This document shows positions 45,401-56,000 of a stretch of DNA of 64,000 nucleotides, piece by piece; the first letter of the stretch is position 1, and each line of letters starts with the position of its first letter. Position numbers and translations under genes: made by a program. This stretch comes from Aselliscus stoliczkanus (Eukaryota; Chordata; Mammalia; Chiroptera; Hipposideridae): NCBI GenBank assembly GCA_033961575.1, contig CM066730.1:154903523-154967522 (forward strand), in the 5' to 3' direction. The notes under the pieces were generated by a model. The model saw only the letters and a list, made by a program, of their open reading frames with translations. It had not been told where the DNA came from and did not search any database.

Positions 45401-47844
45401 TATATTTTAATATTGATTTGAGCATGTTGATTACTGGTCAAGTTTTTGGTTGGTGGTTATTTAGCATGTTGTGTATGAAACTTCATTCTTGAAGAACATT
45501 TTGAATTCAAAGTTTTTCAGTAATTACCATAGTCATGTTGATTCTCTCCTAAATGTTTCTCAAGCTTATCTGTTTTATTTCCACCCCTCTATTAATTACT
45601 CTAGTGCAGGTGACTGTCGTTTTCAACGTGTGATTACATTAGCCTCCTAACTGCTCTTCCTGCCTTTGCCCATGTCCCACTTGTTCCACACAGCAGTGAA
45701 GAGTGATCCTGTCACTTTCCTGCTGAAAGTGTTTATGTGCCTTTTGTTGTTAGGATCAGAGTCCAGCCGATCTTGCAGGATGCTCCCTAGTCTGCCCCAA
45801 CCACCTTTCCAGCTTCTTCAGTAAATCACTGACAGTGGCTACTCCTGCCACATGGTTCTAAACTCCCATCTAGCCACACTTGAATTTCAGTTCCTCAATA
45901 TGTTGTTCGCTTGCCTCCTGCCCTTCCCATTTGATCTGCAACCCTCATCACCTCATCAGTGGTCTCTGGTCTTCCTTTCCTTTAGGAAGCCTTCTCTCGT
46001 GCCCTTTGGCTGAGTTAGGTGATCTTCCAATGTGCTCCCATAACCCATTATCCTGTATTGTCCCTTGATACTCTTTTTTTTTGTCTAGTTCCTTGCTTTT
46101 GCACTAGACTGTAGGGACCCTGCCTGCCTTGTTCACCATAGTATAGACAGTCCTAGCAATGTGCTTGGCATATAATAGGCACTTAATATATACTGGGTTA
46201 TGGAATACAATTTCAGCCATTCAAATTTAAGACTTTAATTGTTGCTTTCTTTGCTTTTTGATTTGCAGTATTGGTAGCCTTATATGAAGAACCAGAGAAA
46301 CCTAATAGTGCTTTGGAGTATCCTTTTCATCTTTCAAGTCAGAAAAAGGCCTTATTTTTGGAACTCTTATTTTTTCACATAGATAATAACCTTTAAAATA
46401 CTTTTGATGATTGAAAAAGTTACTTTCCTTTGAGGTTTTGGATGATGATCGCTGGGGAAATATGGGTGGTAGGGTGGGGTGACTCTGTTCAGAGATATTA
46501 ATGCTACTCTGGGCTATTTCATTAGTTTCATTCCGCTCAAATAAATTCTTAACTTTGATATTAGTTTTTTAAAGCATCACTTAGGAGCTGCTACCCCAGA
46601 AAATCCAGAAATAGAGCTGCTTCGCCTAGAATTGGCAGAAATGAAAGAGAAATATGAAGCTATTGTAGAAGAAAATAAAAAACTGAAAACAAAGGTAAAT
46701 TTTTAAAAAGAATTCATGTTAAAAACAATTTCACCTTTAGTGATGATATGATCAAAACTTCACTAAAATGGACAGTAGGGGAGGGAGGACAGTGAATATC
46801 AATCTCAGTTAATTGCAAGGCTGAATGGATGCCCTTTTTATAAAACCACAGATAAATTATAAATAGGACAGCCAAGTGTGGTCAAGAAATTCTTAGAAAC
46901 CTGCATCAACAAGAAGATGAGAACACTGGTTAATGCTGTTTATAAAAGTAAATGGAGATAGTTCTGAGTCTTAAGCAATTGATTTAAGTAGGTCAGTACA
47001 GGGCCATTGCTAGTTGTATGTAGAGGCCCTGTAATGTGTTAATGCACCTCTGTAAATTTTGTTTGCACTTAATTTTGTCTAGTGCTAAAGTTTTTTTCTT
47101 GGTTTAAACTCCTGTGAGAATGTTCATAAATTTCAAATTAGTCAACTCTTAAGTCTTCGGGGTTTCACCACACTCTGCATTTTACATTACTCTAGGCATT
47201 TCTCATAATGTGTTTTATCTTCTCACGAACTCTGACAGCTAAAATGGAACTACTCAAATCTTAGCCTAGTGTTCTTCCACAACTTAACATAAAAGGAAAT
47301 GCAGTATCTTAAATTACCAAGATTCCACAATGTGCAAATGCCAGTTAACTCTTGAACACCTTGTAAGTCAAAGACATTAGTTGCTCTTCATTGACTGGCT
47401 AGATTCATGTCACATAATTCTTTTTCTCTACTTTTTAGGAGAAAGTTCAGTAAACTTTTGGTGGAGGGGAAGAAAAATTCCTTATTATAAGCCGCAGCAT
47501 CTTTGGGAAGATATAGATTGCATGTCAAGTATTTCAGCACTGTAGCCATGAATTGTAATTAAATCTTAGTTTCCTAGTTAATAGTAAAAATTTCTGTAAA
47601 AAGAGTCTTCATTAAGTTTGCTTGTATTAAATCTTAAATCACTGAATAGTGTTTTTTAATAGTTTTAAAAGGATAGGATATTAATATAAACTTATTGACA
47701 ATAATTAAATTGAATAAGTTAACTCGTTTTGTTACTGATAAATTTTTTACCCGATATAGAATTAAAATTCACCTGAATTCCTCTGTCTTTGCCCTATAGC
47801 TTGCTCAGTATGAACCACCTCAGGAAGAGAAGCGTGCTGAATAG
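42458..47844 (+). CDS. MYCBP: MYCBP (AMY-1), c-Myc binding protein, complete, 5 exons
   Basis: A small protein that binds the N-terminal region of c-Myc and A-kinase anchoring proteins. Exons 42458-42472, 42674-42746, 46269-46317, 46565-46694 and 47800-47844 join to 312 nt, i.e. 103 aa plus TAG, the human length. It begins MAHYKAADSKREQFRRYLE and ends PPQEEKRAE. Residues from about 58 on (ENPEIELLRLELAEMKEKYE) form a likely coiled coil. Compared with recalled human there is one visible change, LKTK for LKAK, near the end of exon 4. Exon 1 has only five coding codons and intron 1 is 201 bp, inside the CpG island. Intron 3 (46318-46564) has U12-type signals. The gene lies ~2.5 kb downstream of dead GJA9 in the same orientation; GJA9-MYCBP read-through is known in human. 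Confidence 0.96.
42674..42746 (+). CDS. MYCBP: MYCBP coding exon 2
   Basis: It lies between acceptor tctcctcag and donor gtgagc. Encodes AADSKREQFRRYLEKSGVL through the first base of codon 30. Confidence 0.95.
43001..46268. other. MYCBP: MYCBP intron 2
   Basis: L2-like sequence at about 43890-44190 (aggcactggagatacagcag) and 45560-46190 (aggcacttaatatatactgg at its end). A small hAT-like piece at about 45180-45300. The rest is unique. Confidence 0.5.
46269..46317 (+). CDS. MYCBP: MYCBP coding exon 3
   Basis: It lies between acceptor gatttgcag and donor gtatcctttt. Encodes VLVALYEEPEKPNSAL plus two bases of an Asp codon. The donor is of the U12 class. Confidence 0.95.
46318..46564 (+). other. 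MYCBP: U12-type (minor spliceosome) intron 3 of MYCBP
   Basis: The 247-nt intron starts GTATCCTTTT, an exact match to the U12 GT-AG donor consensus RTATCCTTT. Near its end it has ATTCTTAAC (46545-46553), matching 7 of 9 positions of the U12 branch-point consensus with the CTTAAC core intact. The branch A (46551/46552) lies 12-13 nt from the AG, within the usual U12 range. The other MYCBP, RHBDL2 and RRAGC introns have ordinary U2 donors. Confidence 0.85.
46565..46694 (+). CDS. MYCBP: MYCBP coding exon 4
   Basis: Encodes (D)FLKHHLGAATPENPEIE through ENKKLKTK, with donor gtaaat. Contains the start of the predicted coiled coil. Confidence 0.95.
46695..47799. other. MYCBP: MYCBP intron 4
   Basis: AT-rich; no repeat recognised with confidence. 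Confidence 0.45.
47800..47844 (+). CDS. MYCBP: MYCBP last coding exon
   Basis: The acceptor is gccctatag. Encodes LAQYEPPQEEKRAE and TAG at 47842-47844. Confidence 0.95.
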   Translation, partial: LAQYEPPQEEKRAE

Positions 47845-48040
47845 GATTCTTCTCAGTTGAAAAGACACTGAAAAATGGTTTTGTATGACTTGAATAGTTT
47901 GTATAGTATATAATCTTTTCTGAACAGATGCTATAGAACTCTTTTAATATGTTTAATTCACCTATTACACTTTAACTGTTATAAACACATACACTTAGAA
48001 TCACCAATAAAAACTCAATATAACTTTCTTTGGGTCTTAA
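47845..48040 (+). terminator. MYCBP: MYCBP 3'UTR and poly(A) signal
   Basis: AATAAA at 48006-48011, about 160 nt after the stop codon, followed by TTTCTTTGGGTCTT, a plausible downstream U/GU element. Confidence 0.7.
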
Positions 48041-49095
48041 AAGCAGGAGAATCCAAACTGAACCCTGAAAAAATTCTAAACACAGCCATCTAATTCATTA
48101 CCTTAAAAGACTTTTGATGGTACTGGGTGTATTTTAGCCAAGGAAGGTTAGCATGAAGCTGTTTCTTGGTTCAGGATATGAGCACAGGTACAGTCATGCT
48201 TTAAAATGAAGATGACATTGTTTATATTCTCTGTGGGCAGCTGGAGATATCTGTGTGACAGATGCTTCAGAGTGGATGGGTTCCCATGAATCTGTTGCTT
48301 GTTTATATCATGTGGGACAAATAATTCTTCTTTGCCACCACTTTGCCTTAGATAACTGTGTGTGTGCCAGTTTGAACTCTGATACCACGTTTTCCTTCTA
48401 TGCAATCATATCCTATCTGATAATGTTGCCTTGCTTGCTCTGTGCTTCAACGGGTCCTACTTGCACATTGGTCTTTCTATGTGATTTTCAATTTGCTGTA
48501 ATAGCAGTTACCCTGTTGTAATTTATATAACTTTAAACAGGATCACACTGTTCCCCTATATTATTTAGTTGCTTAGTTGAGCACAGAACAGGCGATATAA
48601 AATTCTGGGTTCACACACAAGTTGGGATGAGAAGGGGAATGAGCCATATATCGTGGAAAATTATAGTTCGCGGGTATAATTATATAGTGCTTTTTTCCCT
48701 CAAAGTATTTTTCTAGCCTTGAATTCATTTTATCTTCATTATCCCTGTGAAGTAGGTAGGGCAAGTATGAGGGGAGGTTGGGTGCTGAATTTTTAGGCCA
48801 AAGACTGATATTAATACAAATTATTTGCTAACTGTAGAACCTTGGACACATTAGTTCACTGCTCTGAGATTTACTTTCCTCATCTTTTAAATGAGAAGAA
48901 TATCTGTGCTGCCTACCTCACAGGGTTGTTGTGAGGGTCAAATGGAATGTATGTGAAAGATTTGTAAATGGTAAAGCACTATATTCTTGTTTGTTAGTCC
49001 TTTTTCCTTTATTTTAGAACACCTACAAACAGATGTGTTGTTTTCTAGATCATTTACTTGCCTTACTGATTGACTGACATTAAGAAGTAGTCCTG
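48041..49095. other. MYCBP-RRAGC intergenic, part 1
   Basis: MIR-like stretch at 48690-48975; otherwise unassigned. Confidence 0.4.
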
Positions 49096-49190
49096 GGCCG
49101 GCCGAGTGGCGCAGTGGTGAAGCGCTGGCTTGGCCCTGGTTTGGGTCCCACATATGAGGGCCAGGGACACTGCCCTCAAAAAAAAAAAAG
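49096..49190 (+). repeat. Short bat SINE with internal deletion
   Basis: gggccggccgagtggcgcag ... gccagggacactgccctcaa then A-run. The agccagcggcc segment is missing. AAGTAGTCCT precedes it and AAGTAGTAGTCCT follows. Confidence 0.88.
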
Positions 49191-50250
49191 TAGTAGTCCT
49201 ATCTCATGCATCCTATCCCGATTGTTAGAGAACCTGTCTTTATTTTTTGGTCAAAACACAGAGAGAAAACAATCCAATGAAAGCAGGTTTAACTAGCAAA
49301 AGTCTTAGCACCTGCTGGAAATTGTCACTAAGCCAATTATAAGGACACTTTAATCAGTCATATTGGCAGGAATGTGGCAATGGTCTGTGCCTTTTTTAGT
49401 CATAAGTTTGGTTTTGGAGGGGGGCCAGGTACTGTTAGAAGAACATTCACGTGAATATTGATTTATCTTTTACCAATTTGAGTGCCTCCTACATGGACAG
49501 CAGTGGACTGAGTCCTGGGTGTTATAAGGATGAATGACTTGAAGTTAGTTATGAGACATGCATATAAACAATTACAGTATGGGGTAGGATGTGCAAGAGT
49601 CATAAGAATAATAAAACTTGGTCCCATGGGGGTTTTGGAAGAGAGGGAGACTTGCCTTCTTTAAGCAGTTGGTATGATAGTCATTTGTGTATGCAGACAA
49701 GTATAACTTTTCTGGTAGCTAACCCTCATTTGCTTTTTTCCCATGGGACTAGTATTAATATTTATGTAGTCAGGTGACTGTCTCTTGTACCATCCTTTTG
49801 GACAGACTGGCAATCCATGGGTTGGATAATCACACTTTCTGGTGAAACTAACCTGCTGTCAGTGCTATTTAAGAATTTAGGGTCAGCCTGGCCTCTGGAG
49901 GTCTGGACTTGGATGAAGACAATATACAAGAGGCTCTTTGGAGTAGAAAAAGGATCAGTTCCTGCTGTGCTTTAGTTAACTTATCTATAAGGTGCAGATT
50001 TCATATCTTGCCTGCCTCACAAGGTTTTGTAAAGAACAAATTAAATACAATGGATGAAAAGTACCTTGCAAATTGTAAAAGACTACATGTAGGTTAGATG
50101 GTAGTAAGTGCCACAAAGTTGGAAGGGCTGGTTGATAGGCTATTGAAACAAGCTTGAAAATGCTTAACAACTTGGGAATACCCAAACTTCTGGGCCTAAA
50201 TCAAAAAGCTGAAATATCAAGTCTTATACTTAAGTTAAAAAAGCAGTTAT

Positions 50251-50729
50251 GGGCCGGCCAAGTGGCTCAGTTGGTTAAGAGTTGGCTTAAGAGGGCGAGC
50301 TTTGAGCAACGGGGCTGCTGGTTCTATTCCCACATGGGCAATTGATGCTGCCCCCGAGCTGAGCTGCCACTGAGCTGCCAACAGGTGGCAGGATGGCTCA
50401 GCTGGTGTAACAAGATTGCCTGTTCAATGGTGGGCTACGCCCACCTGCAACTAAGACTGAACTCGCACCTTGAGCTGAGCTACCGCCCAGATGGCTCAGT
50501 GGATAGAGCGTGCACTCTTAACAACAAGGCTGCTGGTTTGACTCCCACATGGAATGTGGCTACGCCCACCCACAACTAAGATTGAACACAGCACCCTGAG
50601 CTTAGAGGCTACGAGCTGCCCACAGGAAGCCAGATAGTGACTGGCGCTCTCCACAGCCAAGATTGAAGAACAACAACTTGGCTGGTCCCCTCCCCCAATT
50701 CCCCAATAACATCTTTAAAAAAATAAATA
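50251..50729 (+). repeat. Composite bat SINE with serial tRNA-like modules
   Basis: Duplication AAGCAGTTAT at 50241-50250 and 50730-50739. Internal units restart with 'ggctcagttggttaagag' (50265), 'ggctcagctggtgtaacaag' (50395) and 'ggctcagtggatagagcg' (50494), each an A-box-like start, and at least two are followed by a B-box-like ggttt/ggttc. Ends ccccaataacatctttaaa. Confidence 0.85.
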
Positions 50730-50739
50730 AAGCAGTTAT

Positions 50740-52289
50740 ACAAGTTTAGGCAGTAGGATTGCTGACAAAGTACTAGTTCTAGTTATTATCTGTTATACTC
50801 GATAGATAAAAAAGAATTCCATTCTGGAAAGCATTAATAGAAATATTGTCCAGGTGCTAAACAGTCATCCTGAAAGCTGTATTGGTCAATATTACATTGT
50901 AGATACCAGGCATTTGATGGATGTTGACAAGCTCACATGCATACATAAAAAGGAGAGTGACCAATAGGAAGAGGGCATTTGAAAATACAAGGCTGTGCTG
51001 TCCTATGTCCTATATGGTAGTCATAGCCACATCTGACTATTAAATAAAATTCAAAGTTCAGTTCCTCAGTCACACTAGCAACATTTCAAGTGCTCAATCC
51101 ACTATAATGACCAGTACTAACGCAGAACATTTCTATCATCAACATTCTGCTGGACATCACCTAAGAAGGTACAGTTGAGGGAACTGAGGATGTTTAATGT
51201 GGAGCAGAAGACTTAGTGTATAATGAAGACTGCAATCTAGGGCTGTCATGAAAGAGATGAAGACTACTCCCGTGTCACTCCTTTATAAGATCCAGGGAGT
51301 GTGATTTTTGGCCTGAATAAGAGACTTTGTTTTAAACAAAGTTCTACCACAGTGGAATTGGCTACCTTCTGAGATAGTAAGCTCTCTTCCTGTAGAACTA
51401 CTGAAGTGTAGGCTGTATGTCTATCAGAGATGCTGCAGAGTGGATCCTCTATATGCAAGAAGTTGGACCACATGACCTCTAAAGATGTATCCTACCTTTA
51501 ACTTCTAGATTCAGTCATAACCAAGTCCCAGACCTGCATGAACATGCTTTCCCTTCATAATCAAGAGGTTAGTTTCCTTGGAAGACCAGTACCACCCCCA
51601 CCCCCACTTTAAGAGGAAGATCCTCTTTTGTCAAATTTCCATTCTAAAGCCTGACATAAGGTGGAAATTCCTCTAGCTTTCTCCAACATTTGGTGACAGA
51701 CAGCTTTGGTTTGCTTTCATCATTTGTTCCTTTGATCTCTGACTTTAAGGAGATCATAGAAGATGCAGTGCTCAATAGGGGGATGGAATTACTGGAGAAA
51801 CTAGACTTTGGATAAGTGGGTAGGTGGGGAAATTGAGTCCTGTTCGAAGTGGCAGCAGTATTCACTGTCAGTGATTTGCTGTTCTACCTGCTAGAACTGT
51901 TATTATACTCGTCACTGCCTTGTTTGAGGTTTTGCCCACACTCTGGCTGGCTCCTCCTCCATACCTTTGCATTTTCCACCCATAGCCATCCATCTAGTCC
52001 ATGCTCAGACACCAGCTCCTTATAGTCTTTCTCATACACCAACTCCCGAGCATTTTTATCTGTACCTTTGACCTTCCCACCCCAAATCTCGTACCAAGGC
52101 TACTTACGCAAAGGTCCGATATCTACTAATCTTCTAACAACTGGAGAGCAGGCAGGGTCTGTGCGGGCTCCAGTTTTGTGCTCCTTGTGCCCCAGACTTC
52201 GCAGGCATCAATAAATGTTGGTCTGGGCGAGTACAATTGTAGTAGGAGGACAATCAATTCTCCCAGGTGCCCAGAGAGCATCTCCCGTT
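50740..52289. other. MYCBP-RRAGC intergenic, part 2
   Basis: 50990-51165 is a second copy of the hAT-like element seen at 35048. L2-like traces at about 51900-52100. Otherwise unassigned up to the RRAGC CpG island. Confidence 0.45.
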
Positions 52290-53050
52290 GCGATGGCCTC
52301 CAGAGCTCCGAAGATGCAGGACAGCGGTGAGAGACAACGCGCGTGGCTGGGAAGGACCTAGGTGCGGGCTGGGGCGGAGGGCAGAGGGCTCGGCCCGGCG
52401 GGGCCACCCTCCTCGTGACTCCTCCTCCCCCCACCTCGGCTCCGAGTCAGGTGATTCCGGGCACGTGACGGGCACCACCTACCCTGCTGCCTCTGAGTGG
52501 CACCTTGAGCGGCCAATGAGCAGCGGGTTCTCGGAGACAAGCCAATGAGGGCCGGTCTCAGGGGGCGGGACGCACGGCGGTGGCGGCTGCCGGGGGCGGC
52601 GGCGGTGGCGGAGAATTGGGGAGGCGGCGGCCTGGCTTGGCCTGGCCTGGCCTGTCAGGGCGCGGGTGGCGGCGGCTCCAGCACCATGTCCCTGCAGTAC
52701 GGGGCGGAGGAGGCGCCCCTCGCCGGCAGTTACGGCGCGGCGGATTCGTTCCCCAAGGACTTCGGCTACGGCGTGGAGGAGGAGGAAGAGGAGGCGGCGG
52801 CCGCGGGCGGCGGGGTTGGGGCGGGGGCCGGCGCAGGCTGTGGCCCGGGGGGCGCTGACAGCTCCAAGCCGAGGATTCTGCTCATGGGACTCCGGCGCAG
52901 CGGCAAGTCCTCCATCCAGAAGGTGAGTGAGGCCGCGCCGCGTCCCCGCGTCTCTCCGCCTCCCCTGCCTGGGGGTTCGGGGGGCCGCCTGGCGGGGGAG
53001 GCCCCCGAGGAGGGCGGCGGCCGGGGCTGGTCTGCAGGGCTTTCCCACCG
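52290..53050 (+). promoter_or_regulatory. RRAGC: CpG island / RRAGC promoter with CLEAR-like E-box
   Basis: A GC-rich island spans the RRAGC first exon. About 220 nt before the ATG is GCACGTGAC (52461-52469), which carries a CACGTG E-box and is close to the TFEB/TFE3 CLEAR consensus GTCACGTGAC. Two CCAAT boxes (52513-52517 and 52542-52546, 29 bp apart) follow. The 5'UTR has a short run of CCTGG-type pentamers at 52630-52655. RRAG genes are known TFEB-family targets; use of this site here is inferred. Confidence 0.8.
52686..52922 (+). CDS. RRAGC: RRAGC coding exon 1
   Basis: ATG at 52686 in the context gcaccATGt; donor gtgagt at 52923. Encodes 79 residues: MSLQYGAEE, an acidic/Ala/Gly low-complexity stretch, and the P-loop through SSIQK. 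Confidence 0.95.
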
Positions 53051-56000
53051 CGCTTTCTCCTCTCTGGGGAGCAGCACGTAAGGCGCGGCCTGTGCGAGGA
53101 CCCCGACCTCTGAGTGCACGCCCAAGTCAGCTGAGGCCGAGTGGGTTCCCGAAGGCGAACCTGGCTGGCAGGAGGCAGGTGCCCGCGGCACCTCCCGGGA
53201 CCTCCGCCTCCTGGGACCCAGCCCCTGTGTCTTTACGAAACTGAGACCTACTCCCTAGTTGTAACTCGGCGAACTTCACGGACTCCCTCCCCTGCCCCGT
53301 TTTTGTGTGTTCCACTCACTTCAGGTGACCTGAGTTTGCAGGGCTTTTCAGGTGAGCCTCAGGGAGCAGCGTCAGAATGTTATGACTAAGTCACTGGCCA
53401 TCTGAATGCTTGCTCTTGTTACTAGCACGAAGGAGACTTGACTGTAAAATTATTGGGGATTGGGGCTATTATGCCACCTCTTTTAGTACTTGTGGCCTGG
53501 TAAGTATAATTCTGGTGATGTTACTCCTGTGTGTGGTTACAGAAATCTGAGACCTTGAGCATATTTGCAGAGCTAGGTCCGTCCATTTGCGTTCCCCTGG
53601 GGTCTGCCGGGACCCAGTGGAGGTCTGTATAGTGTTTAGTAAGAGGGAAATAGAGGCAAGGTTGGCGGCCTCCATCAGCCTTATAAAGTGAGCTGGTGAT
53701 AAAACACTAGATACCCGCTCTTTTGCCCTTTCCTCTTGGTTGCAAAGGTCTATCCAAAATAAACCTCTGTGTGATATTTGGTAGACATAATGGTTGTTTT
53801 TTTTTTTGAGGGCAGTGTCACTGGCCCTCATATGTGGGACCCTAACCGGAGCCTCTGGCTTCCCAAGCCAGCACTTAACCACCGCGCCACTCGGCCGGCC
53901 GTAGACATAATGTTTTTAAAAAGTAGCCTTCTTTCGAATTCACTAGATTACTGTGTTTTAATTTATTTTTCACCTCTACAGGAAAATTTTGGTACATTTA
54001 TGGTAGGTTTTTAGCAACCTGATTTTAATTTTTTTCATTTATGACTCACTGGGAGTAACTGCCCATTTTTCTCTTTAGAAAGTAACAGAGGCATATTGGT
54101 TTTATGTTCGAGTTGTACGGAATGTGATTATTGTGATTCTTAATTGCCTTTATCATTTCTTAACGCAGCTGGCGTTTCTCTGTCTATGCCCAGTGTCCCC
54201 TCTCCTCCCTTCCCCTTATCACTTTCTACTTGGCATAATTACTGTCTTTGTTTTATTTCTTCCACAAGACAGCAAACTCAGTGAGGGCAGGGTCCAGTCA
54301 GTTTCGTTTCTGATTATTCCTCAGAGCCTAATGTAGGCATTCCAATAAGTTTTCAGTGAACAAGTTTCTTAAACTTGAGCTATATGCTTTCATAACCTTA
54401 AAGCAGATTTTGGCAGAATTAATACAGGAAAAAATCAATTGAGATGAGAGACAGCGTTACTACTAGTATTGAATATAGTGCAGAGAAAATAAAGAAGTTT
54501 CAACTCTAAAATTTGGTATCTCTTGTTTTGTCAGAAGTAAAAGGACAGTGACTAGCAATGGATACACCATTCACTTTTTATCTGTTAAAATTTTTGCTGT
54601 GGGATCATAATCTTTAAATTATGTTAATTAAGGGTAGCATTTTGAACTTTACAAAATTGAATAGTCACAAAATTGTCTTCTTTCTTTAACAGGTGGTGTT
54701 TCATAAAATGTCACCCAACGAGACCCTCTTTTTGGAAAGTACCAACAAGATTTATAAAGATGACATTTCCAATAGCTCCTTTGTGAATTTCCAAATATGG
54801 GATTTTCCTGGGCAAATGGACTTTTTTGACCCAACTTTTGACTACGAGATGATCTTCAGGGGAACAGGAGCATTGATATATGTCATTGATGCACAGGTAG
54901 TTCAGAATAATGTTTATTTACTTCTCTGGTGGCAAAAAATGTAGAAACAAAGCAGAGTTGTTTATTTTCTTTGTCATGTGCTTCTTGCAGCTTCTTTCGT
55001 TGCCAGTAGATTCCCCAGCAGCACAAGAGATGCAGAGTGTTTTGGGAGCAGGCATGTCATTGTGCAAGTGCAGAATAGCAGATGACTAGGAGATATGGTT
55101 ATATCCTTGAGTTCTAGTAAATGAGTGGCTTTCCACTTTTATTTGTTAGTAGAAGACATTGCTGTACTTTTATTAACTATTACAATAGTTAATAGATGTC
55201 ACTCACTGAAAAGATCTCATCAATGCCCATAATAGCAGGAGGCATATGAGAACTGAGTCAGTAAATATTAAAGTGGATACTTTACTTAATTGTCCAAATT
55301 GAGTTTAGCCCAACAGCCAGTTATTGAGGGGCTAGCAAGTGGCAGGCACTCAGATGAATGGGGACATGTCCCTGTCCTTAAAAAGCTTTTTCTAAACCTA
55401 AACATTCATTGGGAGTGCTTTCTGAATAACAGGCTCTGTAATGGGTGCTTTCACATACCTGATCTAATTTAGTTTATTCTTCACAACACTGTGAGGTAGA
55501 TACTGTAATTCCAATTTTACAGATGAGTGAACTGAGATCACAAGAGCTTAAGCAACCTGCTTAAAGTCACACATCTAATAAATGGCAGAGCTGGGATTAC
55601 TTTAAAAAAATTCTATTGTGAAGAAATGTCATTTCGTTTTTCCTTTCTTTATCATTAACAAAAATTAAAGTGTTAACTTGGTAATCGAATTTTGTTATCT
55701 TGAGAGATTAAAGATATATTTAGCGATATAAGTTAATGTATTTGAATGTTTGAGTATTTATGAATAATTAGGCTAACATTTTCTGTGGTTGGGGACAGAG
55801 GTGATTTGAGGCTTTCTTAACTCATTACTTGACTTTTACAAGATTTCTTTGTAAACACTATTCTGTTCTGACTTACAGGATGACTACATGGAGGCTTTAA
55901 CAAGACTTCACATTACTGTTTCTAAAGCCTACAAAGTTAACCCAGACATGAATTTTGAGGTTTTTATTCACAAAGTTGATGGTCTGTCTGATGATCACAA

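Noticed and set aside
52479..53048. 189-codon minus-strand frame over RRAGC exon 1
   Set aside because: Low-complexity shadow of the CpG island and of the RRAGC Glu/Ala/Gly repeat.
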